From assembly GCF_012726175.1 (NCBI RefSeq), contig NZ_JAASAD010000002.1, positions 124,001-188,000 on the forward strand: a stretch of 64,000 nt of DNA. The letters run 5' to 3'. The notes beneath the pieces are model-generated. The model saw only the letters and a program-made list of their open reading frames with translations. It searched no databases and was not told the origin of the DNA. Positions 1-6,766 of the stretch are shown one piece after another. The DNA comes from Micromonospora sp. HNM0581. Its GTDB lineage: Bacteria; Actinomycetota; Actinomycetes; Mycobacteriales; Micromonosporaceae. Both the position numbers and the translations under genes were made by a program. How positions within the stretch are numbered: the stretch's first letter is position 1; every line of letters starts with the position of its first letter.

Positions 1-469
1 GCGTCGACCCGGTGCCGCGCAGCTCGGTGACGGCCGCCGCCACGGCGTACGGTTCGAGTACCACGTCGGCGTCCACGAAGACGAGCGTGGTGGCCTCGTC
101 TGCGGCACGGGTGGCCAACTGCCAGCAGGCGTGCGGTTTGCCGAGCCAGCCCGGTGGCAGGGCCACGCCGGTGAGCAGGGTGACCCGGGGGTCGTCGGCG
201 ACGACCGCGCGGACCACCTCGGCGGTGTCGTCCACCGAACCGTCGTCGAGCACCACGACGCGCAGCCCGGGCACTCCCCGCTGGGCGAGCAGGGCGCGCA
301 GGCACGGGCTCACCCGGTCGGCCTCGTCACGCAACGGCAGCAGCACCGCCACCGTCTCGGTGATCTGCGTCGGCCCACCGGTCGGCCGGCGCAGCCAACG
401 GCCGGCATTGACCATGGTGTGCACGGTCAGCGTGGTGACGCCGAGCAGCAGAACCAGGACGGTGGTCAT
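1..469 (-). CDS. Family 2 glycosyltransferase (partial, C-terminus beyond the window)
   Basis: Reading from the ATG at 469 down to the window edge gives 156 residues that begin with a hydrophobic segment (MTTVLVLLLGVTTLTVHTMV) and continue into a GT-A fold. Visible are the start of the nucleotide-sugar domain (VAVLLPLRDEADRV), the VVLDDGSVDDT motif and a DAD-type metal site (LVFVDADVVLEP). This is the membrane-anchored GT2 pattern of carotenoid glycosyltransferases such as CruG. The ATG overlaps the stop of the upstream cruF-like gene by 4 nt (ATGA), so the two are probably translationally coupled. Transfer of a sugar to a hydroxylated carotenoid is inferred from the neighbours; the family assignment rests on the motifs. 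The C-terminal half is missing only because the window ends. Confidence 0.8.
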   Translation of the reverse strand, partial: MTTVLVLLLGVTTLTVHTMVNAGRWLRRPTGGPTQITETVAVLLPLRDEADRVSPCLRALLAQRGVPGLRVVVLDDGSVDDTAEVVRAVVADDPRVTLLTGVALPPGWLGKPHACWQLATRAADEATTLVFVDADVVLEPYAVAAAVTELRGTGST

Positions 470-1305
470 GCCGCCACGTCGACCGGTGGGCGTGACGCGC
501 CGGTGTCCCGGTCACGGGCGCGCCGCTCCCGCAGCAGCGTCACGGCCAGTGGTCCGGCGACCACCGCCATGCCGGCCGCGCCCCACACCGCCGAAGCGGG
601 CAGGTCGAGGAAGACGGCGTGGGCGAGCACGCTGGAGCCGTACGTCCACAGGTAGAGCGCGTACATCGGACGGTCGTCGGTGCCGGTGGTGGCCACGGCG
701 GGCCCGGCGAGCGGGCGCAGTGCGGTCATCATCAGTACCGCGAACAGCAGCCAGCCGAGGTAGTTGCTGACCGGAATTCCGGGCAGCCCGGGCAGGGCCG
801 GTGTCGCGTTCCGCCACACCCAGTGGCCCTCGGCCACCATCTGCGGGTCGAGGAAGAGGTCCCAGGTGGCCAACCCGGCGGTGGCCAACGCGATCCGGCC
901 CGGCCACCGCCACCGGCCGGATGACCCGCCGGTGAGCCGGGTGGCCGCCAACCAGGCCGGCCAGGCCATCCAGGTCCAGGCCAGCGGAATGATCAGCGGT
1001 ACGCCGGCCAGCTTCGGGCCGAGTTGACCGGAGTAGTCGTAGCTGCCGAACGGGAAGCCGGTGGCCACCCCGAGCGCTTCGATGGCGTACCCGCCGCCGG
1101 TTGCCACCGCGACCAGCGCCGCCGCTGCGCGTGGCCCCCGGGTGGTCAGGGCGTGACCGACCGAGAGCAGGTAGCCGAGCACGACGGTGGCCACGGTCAG
1201 CCGGGCCCGGGTGACCCCGTCGGTCAGCGGGTAGCAGATCTGCGCCAGCACCAGCAGGGCCAGCAACGTCCAGAGGTAGCCGCGGGCCGGTGACCGCGCG
1301 GTCAT
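466..1305 (-). CDS. cruF: Carotenoid biosynthesis membrane protein, CruF / DUF422 family (carotenoid 1,2-hydratase type)
   Basis: A 279-residue polytopic membrane protein with about six to seven hydrophobic segments. The stretches ALGVATGFPFGSYDY and WDLFLDPQMVAEGHWVW are characteristic of the CruF/bisanhydrobacterioruberin hydratase family, which adds water across the 1,2 double bond of acyclic carotenoid ends so that a sugar can be attached. The start chosen is the ATG at 1305, which overlaps the GNAT gene's stop by 4 nt; the same frame continues upstream but would run through the GNAT gene. It is followed by a GT2 glycosyltransferase, the usual CruF-CruG pairing, and preceded by a CrtA-like oxygenase. 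Family confidence is good; the exact substrate is inferred from context. Confidence 0.82.
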   Translation of the reverse strand: MTARSPARGYLWTLLALLVLAQICYPLTDGVTRARLTVATVVLGYLLSVGHALTTRGPRAAAALVAVATGGGYAIEALGVATGFPFGSYDYSGQLGPKLAGVPLIIPLAWTWMAWPAWLAATRLTGGSSGRWRWPGRIALATAGLATWDLFLDPQMVAEGHWVWRNATPALPGLPGIPVSNYLGWLLFAVLMMTALRPLAGPAVATTGTDDRPMYALYLWTYGSSVLAHAVFLDLPASAVWGAAGMAVVAGPLAVTLLRERRARDRDTGASRPPVDVAA

Positions 1306-1907
1306 GACCGGGCCGGCGGTGGGGTCGGCACCGCCGCCGGTGGCGTTGGTGGTGGTGCCGACCCCGGTACGGGCAGTGGCAGATCCCGGCCGAGCACCCC
1401 GAACGGGCGTTCGTCGCCGGGGAAACGGAAGTTGCGCAGCACGTCGAGGAAGCCGAACCGGCGGTACAACCGCCAGGCGCGTGAGGTCTGCTCGTCGGCT
1501 TCCGGGGTGGACAGCAGGGTGGTGGTGCCCTCGGCCATCGTGAGCAGGGCGCGCAGCTGCCCGGCGCCCAGCCCGTGCCCCTGGGCCGGTGGCCGCACGT
1601 GCAGCTCCACCACCTCGAAGCAGTCCGCCAGCCAGCGTCGCCGGGTGGCCTGGTCCAGTGCCCGCCAGACCTGGTCGTGCCACCACTGACCGGCGGCACC
1701 GACGTAGCCGTACCCGAAACCGGCCAGGTGACCCGAGTTGGTGAGGCTGGCCACGGCGCGGAAGCCGGGCCGTCGTACGTGGGTGGCGATGTAGCCGCGG
1801 CGGGCCTCCAACAGGTCGGCCCGGTAGCCCATAGCCTCACCGTAGACGGCCACCACGTCGTCAAGCCGCCGGAGGAGATCGTCCGGCGTCCACCGCACCA
1901 ACCTCAT
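1302..1907 (-). CDS. GNAT-family N-acetyltransferase
   Basis: A 201-residue protein with a single GNAT domain. The acetyl-CoA binding motif A is visible as VVELHVRPPAQGHGLGAGQL (the Q/R-x-x-G-x-G/A loop is QGHGLG), followed by a late helix and strand with AWRLYRRFGFLDV. The last 25 residues are a proline/alanine-rich tail. The gene overlaps both neighbours by 4 nt (ATGA on each side), so it is embedded in the carotenoid operon. GNAT enzymes normally acylate amines, so its substrate is not obvious: it could modify an amino sugar put on the carotenoid, or be unrelated. No function beyond acyltransferase is claimed. Confidence 0.8.
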   Translation of the reverse strand: MRLVRWTPDDLLRRLDDVVAVYGEAMGYRADLLEARRGYIATHVRRPGFRAVASLTNSGHLAGFGYGYVGAAGQWWHDQVWRALDQATRRRWLADCFEVVELHVRPPAQGHGLGAGQLRALLTMAEGTTTLLSTPEADEQTSRAWRLYRRFGFLDVLRNFRFPGDERPFGVLGRDLPLPVPGSAPPPTPPAAVPTPPPARS

Positions 1908-2647
1908 GCCCGTTCACCCTTCGCCGGGTCACCGTCGTCGGTGACCCACCCCAGTACCGCCCGGTCGCCGACCACGTCCCGCACCTCGAACCGGGCGAAG
2001 AGTTCCTCCGCGTACCACCGTTGGGTCTCCGTACGGGTGATCGCGGCCCGGTGCTGCGGGTGACGGTACGCGAACGCCACGAGATCCGCCGGATCGCGCC
2101 ACACGCTCACCGTGCCCTGCCAGCCCAGGGGTGCCTCGCCGACACCGAAACGGGCCAGCAGCCCCGGTGCGGCGTGCAGCGCAGTGGCCACCGGCGGGAC
2201 CGCCCGCCAGAAGGTGAGTGCCCGGGTCGGGCGCAGCCGGGCCCGGGTCAGCGCCAGCACCGGGCCGGTGGCCCGGCCACCGGCGGGCGCACCGAACGGC
2301 TGCCGCCCGGACCATTGCCCCCGGCTGGTCAACGGTCGCAGGTCGAGGCGGACATCCGCGCGGGCGAGACCGGACCAGGCCCGGGCCACCGGCGAGTCGG
2401 CGAACCGGGCGGCGGCGGCGGGGGAGTCCCAGACCGTCAGCGCCGCCCACCGGGTCAGATCCGCGTCGGTCGGCCCGAAACCGGTGCCGGTCCCGGTGCC
2501 GAGCAGCTTGCCGAACCGTACGCCGGGTAGGGCCCGCAGCCGGCGTGGGTCGACCGCCATCCGGGTCAGCGCGCTGCCCAGAGCAGTCGGTGCGATCCGC
2601 CACACGTGCAGGGTGACCAGCTCGGGGACGCTCTGCGGCTCGTTCAC
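1904..2647 (-). CDS. CrtA-like (spheroidene monooxygenase family) carotenoid oxygenase
   Basis: A 247-residue protein with the repeated ferredoxin-like layout of the CrtA/spheroidene monooxygenase family: FGKLLGTGTGTGF near residue 45, a GQWSGRQPFG segment near 110, TRARLRPTRALTFWRAVP in the centre and GTVSVWRDPADLVAFAY towards the end. Known CrtA enzymes oxidise acyclic carotenoids at C-2 and use haem. The start is GTG at 2647, overlapping the preceding deacylase stop by 4 nt (GTGA); the stop overlaps the GNAT start. Together with the CruF-type hydratase and GT2 it suggests a keto, hydroxy or glycosylated acyclic carotenoid. The exact oxidation site cannot be read from the sequence. Confidence 0.75.
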   Translation of the reverse strand: MNEPQSVPELVTLHVWRIAPTALGSALTRMAVDPRRLRALPGVRFGKLLGTGTGTGFGPTDADLTRWAALTVWDSPAAAARFADSPVARAWSGLARADVRLDLRPLTSRGQWSGRQPFGAPAGGRATGPVLALTRARLRPTRALTFWRAVPPVATALHAAPGLLARFGVGEAPLGWQGTVSVWRDPADLVAFAYRHPQHRAAITRTETQRWYAEELFARFEVRDVVGDRAVLGWVTDDGDPAKGERA

Positions 2648-3132
2648 GCCACGTCGGTCGGGGTGCCGCCGGTGACCCGAAGCAGCTCGGCGCAGGTGGT
2701 GGGAAACACCGCCTGCGGTATGCCACCGGCGGCCCAGATCTCGGCGTACGCGGCCAGGGCGGTGTCGACGAGTGTGCGTAGCGGCTGTGGGTGACCCACC
2801 GGAGCGACCCCGCCGATCACCTGCCCGGTGTGCTCCTTGACGAACTGCGGGTCGGCCCGGCGTAGCCGGGTGACGGCGAGCCGGCTGGCCAGGCCGGTGG
2901 TGTCCACCCGGTGCGCGCCGGAGGTGAGCACCAGCAGCGGGGTCCCGTCGGCGTCGAAGACGAGGGAGTTGGCGATGGCGCCGACGTCGACGCCGAGCGT
3001 CTCGGCGGCAGCCGCGGCAGTGTGCACGGCGTCGGGCAGCAGGCGGACCGTGGCGGGCGCGCCGGAGCCGTTCCGGGCGTTCGCGGCGTCGAGAGCGTCC
3101 TGCACCGCCTGGACGTTCGGGTGTGACTGCAT
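2644..3132 (-). CDS. YbaK/EbsC (aminoacyl-tRNA deacylase) family protein
   Basis: A 162-residue single-domain YbaK/ProX-type protein. Family features are the N-terminal helix (HPNVQAVQDAL), the alternating core VDVGAIANSLVFDADGTPLLVLTSG and the GQVIGGVAPVGHP loop with the conserved glycines. Relatives hydrolyse mischarged aminoacyl-tRNA (Cys-tRNA-Pro or Ala-tRNA-Pro). The start is the ATG at 3132. A hexamer reading AAGAAT on the minus strand lies 6 nt upstream of it, so a leaderless transcript is possible but weak. It is the first gene of the coupled carotenoid operon, an unexpected partner. The standalone editing-domain assignment is secure; substrate tRNA is unknown. Confidence 0.85.
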   Translation of the reverse strand: MQSHPNVQAVQDALDAANARNGSGAPATVRLLPDAVHTAAAAAETLGVDVGAIANSLVFDADGTPLLVLTSGAHRVDTTGLASRLAVTRLRRADPQFVKEHTGQVIGGVAPVGHPQPLRTLVDTALAAYAEIWAAGGIPQAVFPTTCAELLRVTGGTPTDVA

Positions 3133-3209
3133 ACCGCCATTCTTCCCGGTCCGTGGCTGCCCGGTGCAGCCGGCAGGTCGCCCGCGATCGCCGCGTACCG
3201 CCGGCGTGC

Positions 3210-3278
3210 CGATCGTGCAGTTGGTGTACCTGGCAAGGGGACTTTCAGGAACTTTCCGACGCCGCAACTGCATGATCG
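3210..3278. repeat. Inverted repeat, REP-like intergenic element
   Basis: Arms 3210-3223 (CGATCGTGCAGTTG) and 3265-3278 (CAACTGCATGATCG) are complementary over 14 bp with one mismatch, separated by 41 nt. The right arm read on the minus strand (CGATCATGCAGTTG) resembles the kernel of the element at 28003-28067 (CGATCATGAGGTTGG). It lies between the minus-strand ybaK gene and the plus-strand SOS operon. A dispersed intergenic palindrome is the likely identity; that is an inference from two copies. Confidence 0.45.
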
Positions 3279-3350
3279 CCGAAGGTGGGTGGGAAAGCCG
3301 CAGTTGGCGTTGCGTTTTTGGCGGCGGGAGGGTGTACTGTCGGCAGTGGT

Positions 3351-3366
3351 TAGAACGGGTGTTCGA
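3351..3366 (+). promoter_or_regulatory. LexA SOS box 1
   Basis: TAGAACGGGTGTTCGA matches the actinobacterial/Gram-positive LexA consensus TCGAAC-n4-GTTCGA with one mismatch. It lies upstream of the HEPN-imuA'-imuB-dnaE2 operon, whose homologues are SOS-induced. Centre-to-centre distance to the second box is 21 bp, two helical turns. Confidence 0.8.
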
Positions 3367-3371
3367 TTGCC

Positions 3372-3387
3372 TCGAACGTTCGTTCCA
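3372..3387 (+). promoter_or_regulatory. LexA SOS box 2
   Basis: TCGAACGTTCGTTCCA matches TCGAAC-n4-GTTCGA at 11 of 12 specified positions. It stands on the same face of the helix as box 1. Both precede a leader of about 300 nt before the first gene of the mutasome operon. Confidence 0.8.
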
Positions 3388-3495
3388 ACTCCCTCCCGGA
3401 GGTGGGTGTTTCGCGGCACCGGCCTCCGACAGGTGCGGTGCCGCGGACCGCACCTGGGCTCCGGACAGTCGCGAGTCCGGGCCCATCAGGCAGGA

Positions 3496-3537
3496 CCGTC
3501 GTCCGCCGCCCACCGACCCCCGGGCGGCGGACGACGG
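3496..3537 (+). other. Hairpin with a 16-bp perfect stem in the SOS operon leader
   Basis: Left arm 3496-3511 (CCGTCGTCCGCCGCCC) and right arm 3522-3537 are perfectly complementary, with a 10-nt loop. It is very GC-rich and lacks a following U run, so it is either an atypical actinobacterial terminator/attenuator or an RNA structure. Confidence 0.6.
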
Positions 3538-3549
3538 ACCCGCCGGTAC

Positions 3550-3591
3550 GCCGGCCGGGTGTGGTGTGGGGAAGCTCCGCACCCGGCCGGC
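3550..3591 (+). other. Hairpin with a 12-bp perfect stem in the SOS operon leader
   Basis: Left arm 3550-3561 (GCCGGCCGGGTG) and right arm 3580-3591 (CACCCGGCCGGC) pair perfectly around an 18-nt loop. It starts 12 nt after the first hairpin ends. No U tract follows. Confidence 0.55.
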
Positions 3592-3694
3592 CACCACCTG
3601 GTGCGTCTTCCTCCGCACCGACCCGCTGCGGGCTGTGGCGTCGACGGATCCGCCCCGTCGCGCACCACCCGTCCCGGCTCACCTGGAGGAGAGC

Positions 3695-4144
3695 ATGCCG
3701 ACCAGCCCGGCTCAGGTACCGACGGTGCCCACGAACGTGCTGCCGCACCGTACTCCCGTCCAGTTGCTCGCGGTGGCCCGGCAGGGACTCGCCGAAGCCG
3801 CCCGGACCGGCCCCGACGGCCTCCGGTACGCCGCAGCCCATCTCGCGGCCCTGCGCGCCGCCGCGGCGGTGCTCGCCGCCCGCGCCCGTCCCGCACCCAC
3901 CCGACGTCACCGGATCACGAGCGTCTGGGTCCTGCTCGCCAGCGTCGCCCCCGAGCTCGACGAGTGGGCCGGCTACTTCGCCCTCGGCGCCGGCAAGCGG
4001 GCCGCCGCCGAGGCCGGCATACCCCGGGTGGTGACCGCCCGGGAGGCCGACGACCTGCTCCGCGCCGCCGAGGAGTTCGTGACGGTCGTGGAGACGGCAC
4101 TCGGCCCCGCTCACCAGCCGACGATCGACGGTCTCGTCGCCTGA
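3695..4144 (+). CDS. SAV_6107-type HEPN domain protein
   Basis: A 149-residue all-helical protein matching the actinobacterial SAV_6107 HEPN family by its LLAVARQGLAEAA helix, the LRYAAAHLAALRAAAAVLAA helix, the basic RRHRITSVW turn and the late helices with EWAGYFALGAGKR. An R-x4-H pattern (R44-H49) is present; in HEPN ribonucleases such a motif is catalytic, but whether it is active here is unknown. The ATG at 3695 follows a strong ribosome binding site (GGAGGAGAG). The gene is first in the SOS-boxed operon with imuA', imuB and dnaE2, separated from imuA' by 131 nt. A role alongside the mutasome or as a damage-induced RNase is inference. Confidence 0.8.
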   Translation: MPTSPAQVPTVPTNVLPHRTPVQLLAVARQGLAEAARTGPDGLRYAAAHLAALRAAAAVLAARARPAPTRRHRITSVWVLLASVAPELDEWAGYFALGAGKRAAAEAGIPRVVTAREADDLLRAAEEFVTVVETALGPAHQPTIDGLVA

Positions 4145-4275
4145 GCTGCGGCGTCCGGCCACCGTCGGTGGGACCCGGGGTGGTCGGACGCCGCTTCGTC
4201 ACACGTGCGTTTCTTCTGATCCACGACAGCACCATCCACGGGCCGGATGCCCGTGGCGACGACGGGGGAGGTCCG

Positions 4276-5001
4276 ATGGCGGGCCGCATGGTGGTCGGTT
4301 CCGCCGCGCTGGCCGGACTGGTCCGTCCGGCCAGCGCGCCCGACCCGGCAGGTGGGCACCGGGTGCTGCCCGTGCGGCCCGAACTGACCGGGTTGCTGCC
4401 CAGCCGGGGGCTGCGGCGTGGCAGCACCATCGCGGTCGGCGGTGGGCAGGTCCGATCCAGCGGCACCACCTCGTTGCTGCTCGCGTTGCTCGCCGAGGCG
4501 TCCCGCACCGGATCCTGGTGCGCCGTGGTCGGGATGCCGACCTTCGGGGCCGGGGCAGCGGCCGAGGCCGGCATCGTCCTGGACCGGCTCGCCCTCGTGC
4601 CGCAGCCCGGTCCGCAATGGCCCACCGTCGTCGCCGCGCTCATCGACGGAGTCGACGTGGTGGTCACCGCGGTCCCGTCCACCGTCTCCGCCTCCGTCAC
4701 CGACCGGTTGGCCGCCCGGGCCCGGCAACGCGGCAGCGTGCTGGTGCCGTACGGCCGATGGGACGGCGCGGACGTGACGCTCCAGGTGGTCCGTGGGATC
4801 TGGCAGGGGCTCGGGTCGGGGCGGGGACGGCTGCGCCGCCGGGAGGTGACCGTCACCGCCAGTGGGCGCGGTGCCGCCGCCCGACCCCGTGAGGTCAAGG
4901 TCTGGCTGCCCGGTGACGAGTTGACCCGGGTCATCCCCGGCCCGGTCACCGCGGCCCGGTCGAGCACCACTCGCCTACGGGTGGTGGCGGGTCGTGCGTG
5001 A
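4276..5001 (+). CDS. imuA': ImuA' (RecA-like mutasome protein)
   Basis: A 241-residue RecA-fold protein. The N-terminus leads into the P-loop region, where the usual GxxxxGKT/S reads GGQVRSSGTTSLLLALL. The Walker A lysine is therefore replaced, as expected for ImuA' proteins that act structurally. Later strands include WCAVVGMPTFGAGAAAEAG and VDVVVTAVP. ImuA' works with ImuB to bring the DnaE2 polymerase to damaged DNA during SOS mutagenesis. The ATG at 4276 follows GGGGGAGG. Its stop overlaps the imuB GTG start by 8 nt. Identity is well supported by the three-gene context. Confidence 0.88.
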   Translation: MAGRMVVGSAALAGLVRPASAPDPAGGHRVLPVRPELTGLLPSRGLRRGSTIAVGGGQVRSSGTTSLLLALLAEASRTGSWCAVVGMPTFGAGAAAEAGIVLDRLALVPQPGPQWPTVVAALIDGVDVVVTAVPSTVSASVTDRLAARARQRGSVLVPYGRWDGADVTLQVVRGIWQGLGSGRGRLRRREVTVTASGRGAAARPREVKVWLPGDELTRVIPGPVTAARSSTTRLRVVAGRA

Positions 5002-6646
5002 ACCGGTCCGGACCCTGCTGCTGTGGTGCCCCGACTGGCCGGTACTCGCCGCCGAGATCGTCGACGGGGTGCCCGCCACCGAGCCGGTCGCCGTGCTGCA
5101 CGCCAACCGGGTGATCGCCTGCTCCGAGCGGGCCCGCGCCGAGGGGGTACGCCGAGGTTTGCGTCGGCGGGAGGCGCAGGGACGCTGTGCCGGGCTCACC
5201 ATCGTCGACCACGATCCGGGGCGGGACGCGCGTGCCTTCGAGCCGGTGGTGGCCGCTGTCGAGGAGGTGGCGGTCGGGGTCGAGGTGATCCGCCCCGGTG
5301 CCTGCGCGCTTGCCGCGCGGGGGCCGAGCCGCTATCTGGGTGGTGAGGAGAAGGCCGCCGAGCGGATCGTCGAACACGTCGCCCTCAGCTGCGCGGTGGA
5401 GAGTCAGATCGGTGTCGCCGCCGGGGTTTTCGCCGCCGGTCTGGCCGCCCGCGAGGGGCGGATCGTACCGCCCGGCGGGACATCGGAGTTCCTGGCCTGC
5501 CAGCCCGTCGAGGCACTCGGCCGTCCCGCCCTGGCCGACCTGTTGCGCCGGCTGGGGGTGGGTACGCTCGGCGACTTCGCCGCGCTGCCCACCGGCGACG
5601 TGCTGGCCCGGTTCGGGTTCGACGGGGCGCTTGCCCATCGACTGGCCGCCGGACAGGACGACCGGCCGCTCGCGGTGCGACGCCCGCCGGTCGACCTGAC
5701 GGTCACCGCCGACCTGGACGAGCCGATCGACCGGATCGACGTGGCGGCGTTCGCGGCCCGGACCCTGGCCGGGCAGTTGCACGAACGGCTCGCCTCGTAC
5801 GGACTGGCCTGCACCCGTCTGGGTATCGAAGCGGTCACCGCGCACGGTGAGGAACTGCACCGGGTCTGGCGGCACGACGGGCTGCTCACCGTGGCGGCGA
5901 TCGCCGACCGGGTCCGTTGGCAACTGGACGGCTGGCTCTCCGGCGCGCGTCGCGGCGGTGACCGGCCGGCGCGTCCCACCACCGGAATCGTCCGGCTGCG
6001 GCTGCTACCGGACGGGGTGCTGGCCCAGGCCGGCCTGCAACCCGGGCTGTGGGGGGAGACCGGCGCGGAACGTGAGCGGGCGCACCGCGTGCTGAGCCGG
6101 GTGCAGGGACTGCTCGGACCCGAGGCGGTGGTCACCGCGGTCCTCGATGGTGGCCGGTCCCCGGCCGATCAGATCAGGCTGGTGCCCTGGGGCGACGAGC
6201 GGCGGCCCGCCCGTCCCGGTGGGCGGCGGTCGGGTTCCGCCCCGGCTGTACCGTCCTGGCCGGGGAGACTGCCGCCGCCCTCGCCGGCCGTGGTGCTACC
6301 CGTCCCGCTCGCCGTGAGCGTGCTCGACGTCACCGGCACGCCGGTCGTGGTGAGCGCCCGGCTGGCGGTAAGCGCGCCACCGGCCCGGCTGAGCATCGGC
6401 CCGGTGCCGCCGCAGGCCACCGGCCCCGCTCCCGCCCCGGGCCTCACCACCGCTTCGCTCACCGCCCTTCGCGGCGGGCCGGTCGAGATCGTCGGCTGGG
6501 CCGGTCCTTGGCCGGTCGACGAGCGGTGGTGGGCCCCGGCCGAGGCCCGCCGCCGGGCCCGGTTCCAGGTCCGCCTCGCCGACGGCAGTGCCCTACTGCT
6601 CGCCGTCGAGTCCGGCCGGTGGCTGCTGGAGGCGATCTATGACTGA
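4994..6646 (+). CDS. imuB: ImuB (catalytically inactive Y-family polymerase homologue)
   Basis: A 550-residue Y-family polymerase homologue. At the position where active polymerases carry the DMDAFFASVE metal site, this protein reads LLLWCPDWPVLAAEI, so the first catalytic acidic residue is absent, as in other ImuB proteins. A helix-hairpin region (LADLLRRLGVGTLGDFAALP) and a little-finger domain follow. QIRLVPWGDE at about residues 393-402 is a candidate sliding-clamp binding motif by analogy with the mycobacterial QLPLWG site. The C-terminal 130 residues form the ImuB-specific extension ending WLLEAIYD. ImuB is the hub linking clamp, ImuA' and DnaE2. The GTG start lies inside imuA'. dnaE2 begins 120 nt downstream. 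Confidence 0.9.
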   Translation: MREPVRTLLLWCPDWPVLAAEIVDGVPATEPVAVLHANRVIACSERARAEGVRRGLRRREAQGRCAGLTIVDHDPGRDARAFEPVVAAVEEVAVGVEVIRPGACALAARGPSRYLGGEEKAAERIVEHVALSCAVESQIGVAAGVFAAGLAAREGRIVPPGGTSEFLACQPVEALGRPALADLLRRLGVGTLGDFAALPTGDVLARFGFDGALAHRLAAGQDDRPLAVRRPPVDLTVTADLDEPIDRIDVAAFAARTLAGQLHERLASYGLACTRLGIEAVTAHGEELHRVWRHDGLLTVAAIADRVRWQLDGWLSGARRGGDRPARPTTGIVRLRLLPDGVLAQAGLQPGLWGETGAERERAHRVLSRVQGLLGPEAVVTAVLDGGRSPADQIRLVPWGDERRPARPGGRRSGSAPAVPSWPGRLPPPSPAVVLPVPLAVSVLDVTGTPVVVSARLAVSAPPARLSIGPVPPQATGPAPAPGLTTASLTALRGGPVEIVGWAGPWPVDERWWAPAEARRRARFQVRLADGSALLLAVESGRWLLEAIYD

Positions 6647-6766
6647 CCGGTGTCCAGGTACGGGACGATCCTCCGGAAGGGGTTTCACCAGTCGCGGTGC
6701 GCCGGGGCATCCGGGCCGGCCGAGGGCAGCAGAAACGGCGTTCTGCGCGACGGCGGGGTGGGGACG

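Larger units (their letters stand above)
3388..3694 (+). other. Long structured leader of the mutasome operon
   Basis: These 307 nt between the SOS boxes and the first start codon contain no convincing gene. They hold two strong hairpins (3496-3537 and 3550-3591). Neither is followed by a U tract. A good ribosome binding site (TGGAGGAGAG) ends the leader. The length and structure suggest post-initiation control, which is inference. Confidence 0.5.

Noticed and set aside
3361..3400. GTTCGAtTgCC-like string as a tRNA T-arm
   Set aside because: No acceptor, D or anticodon stem surrounds it; the sequence is explained by the SOS boxes.
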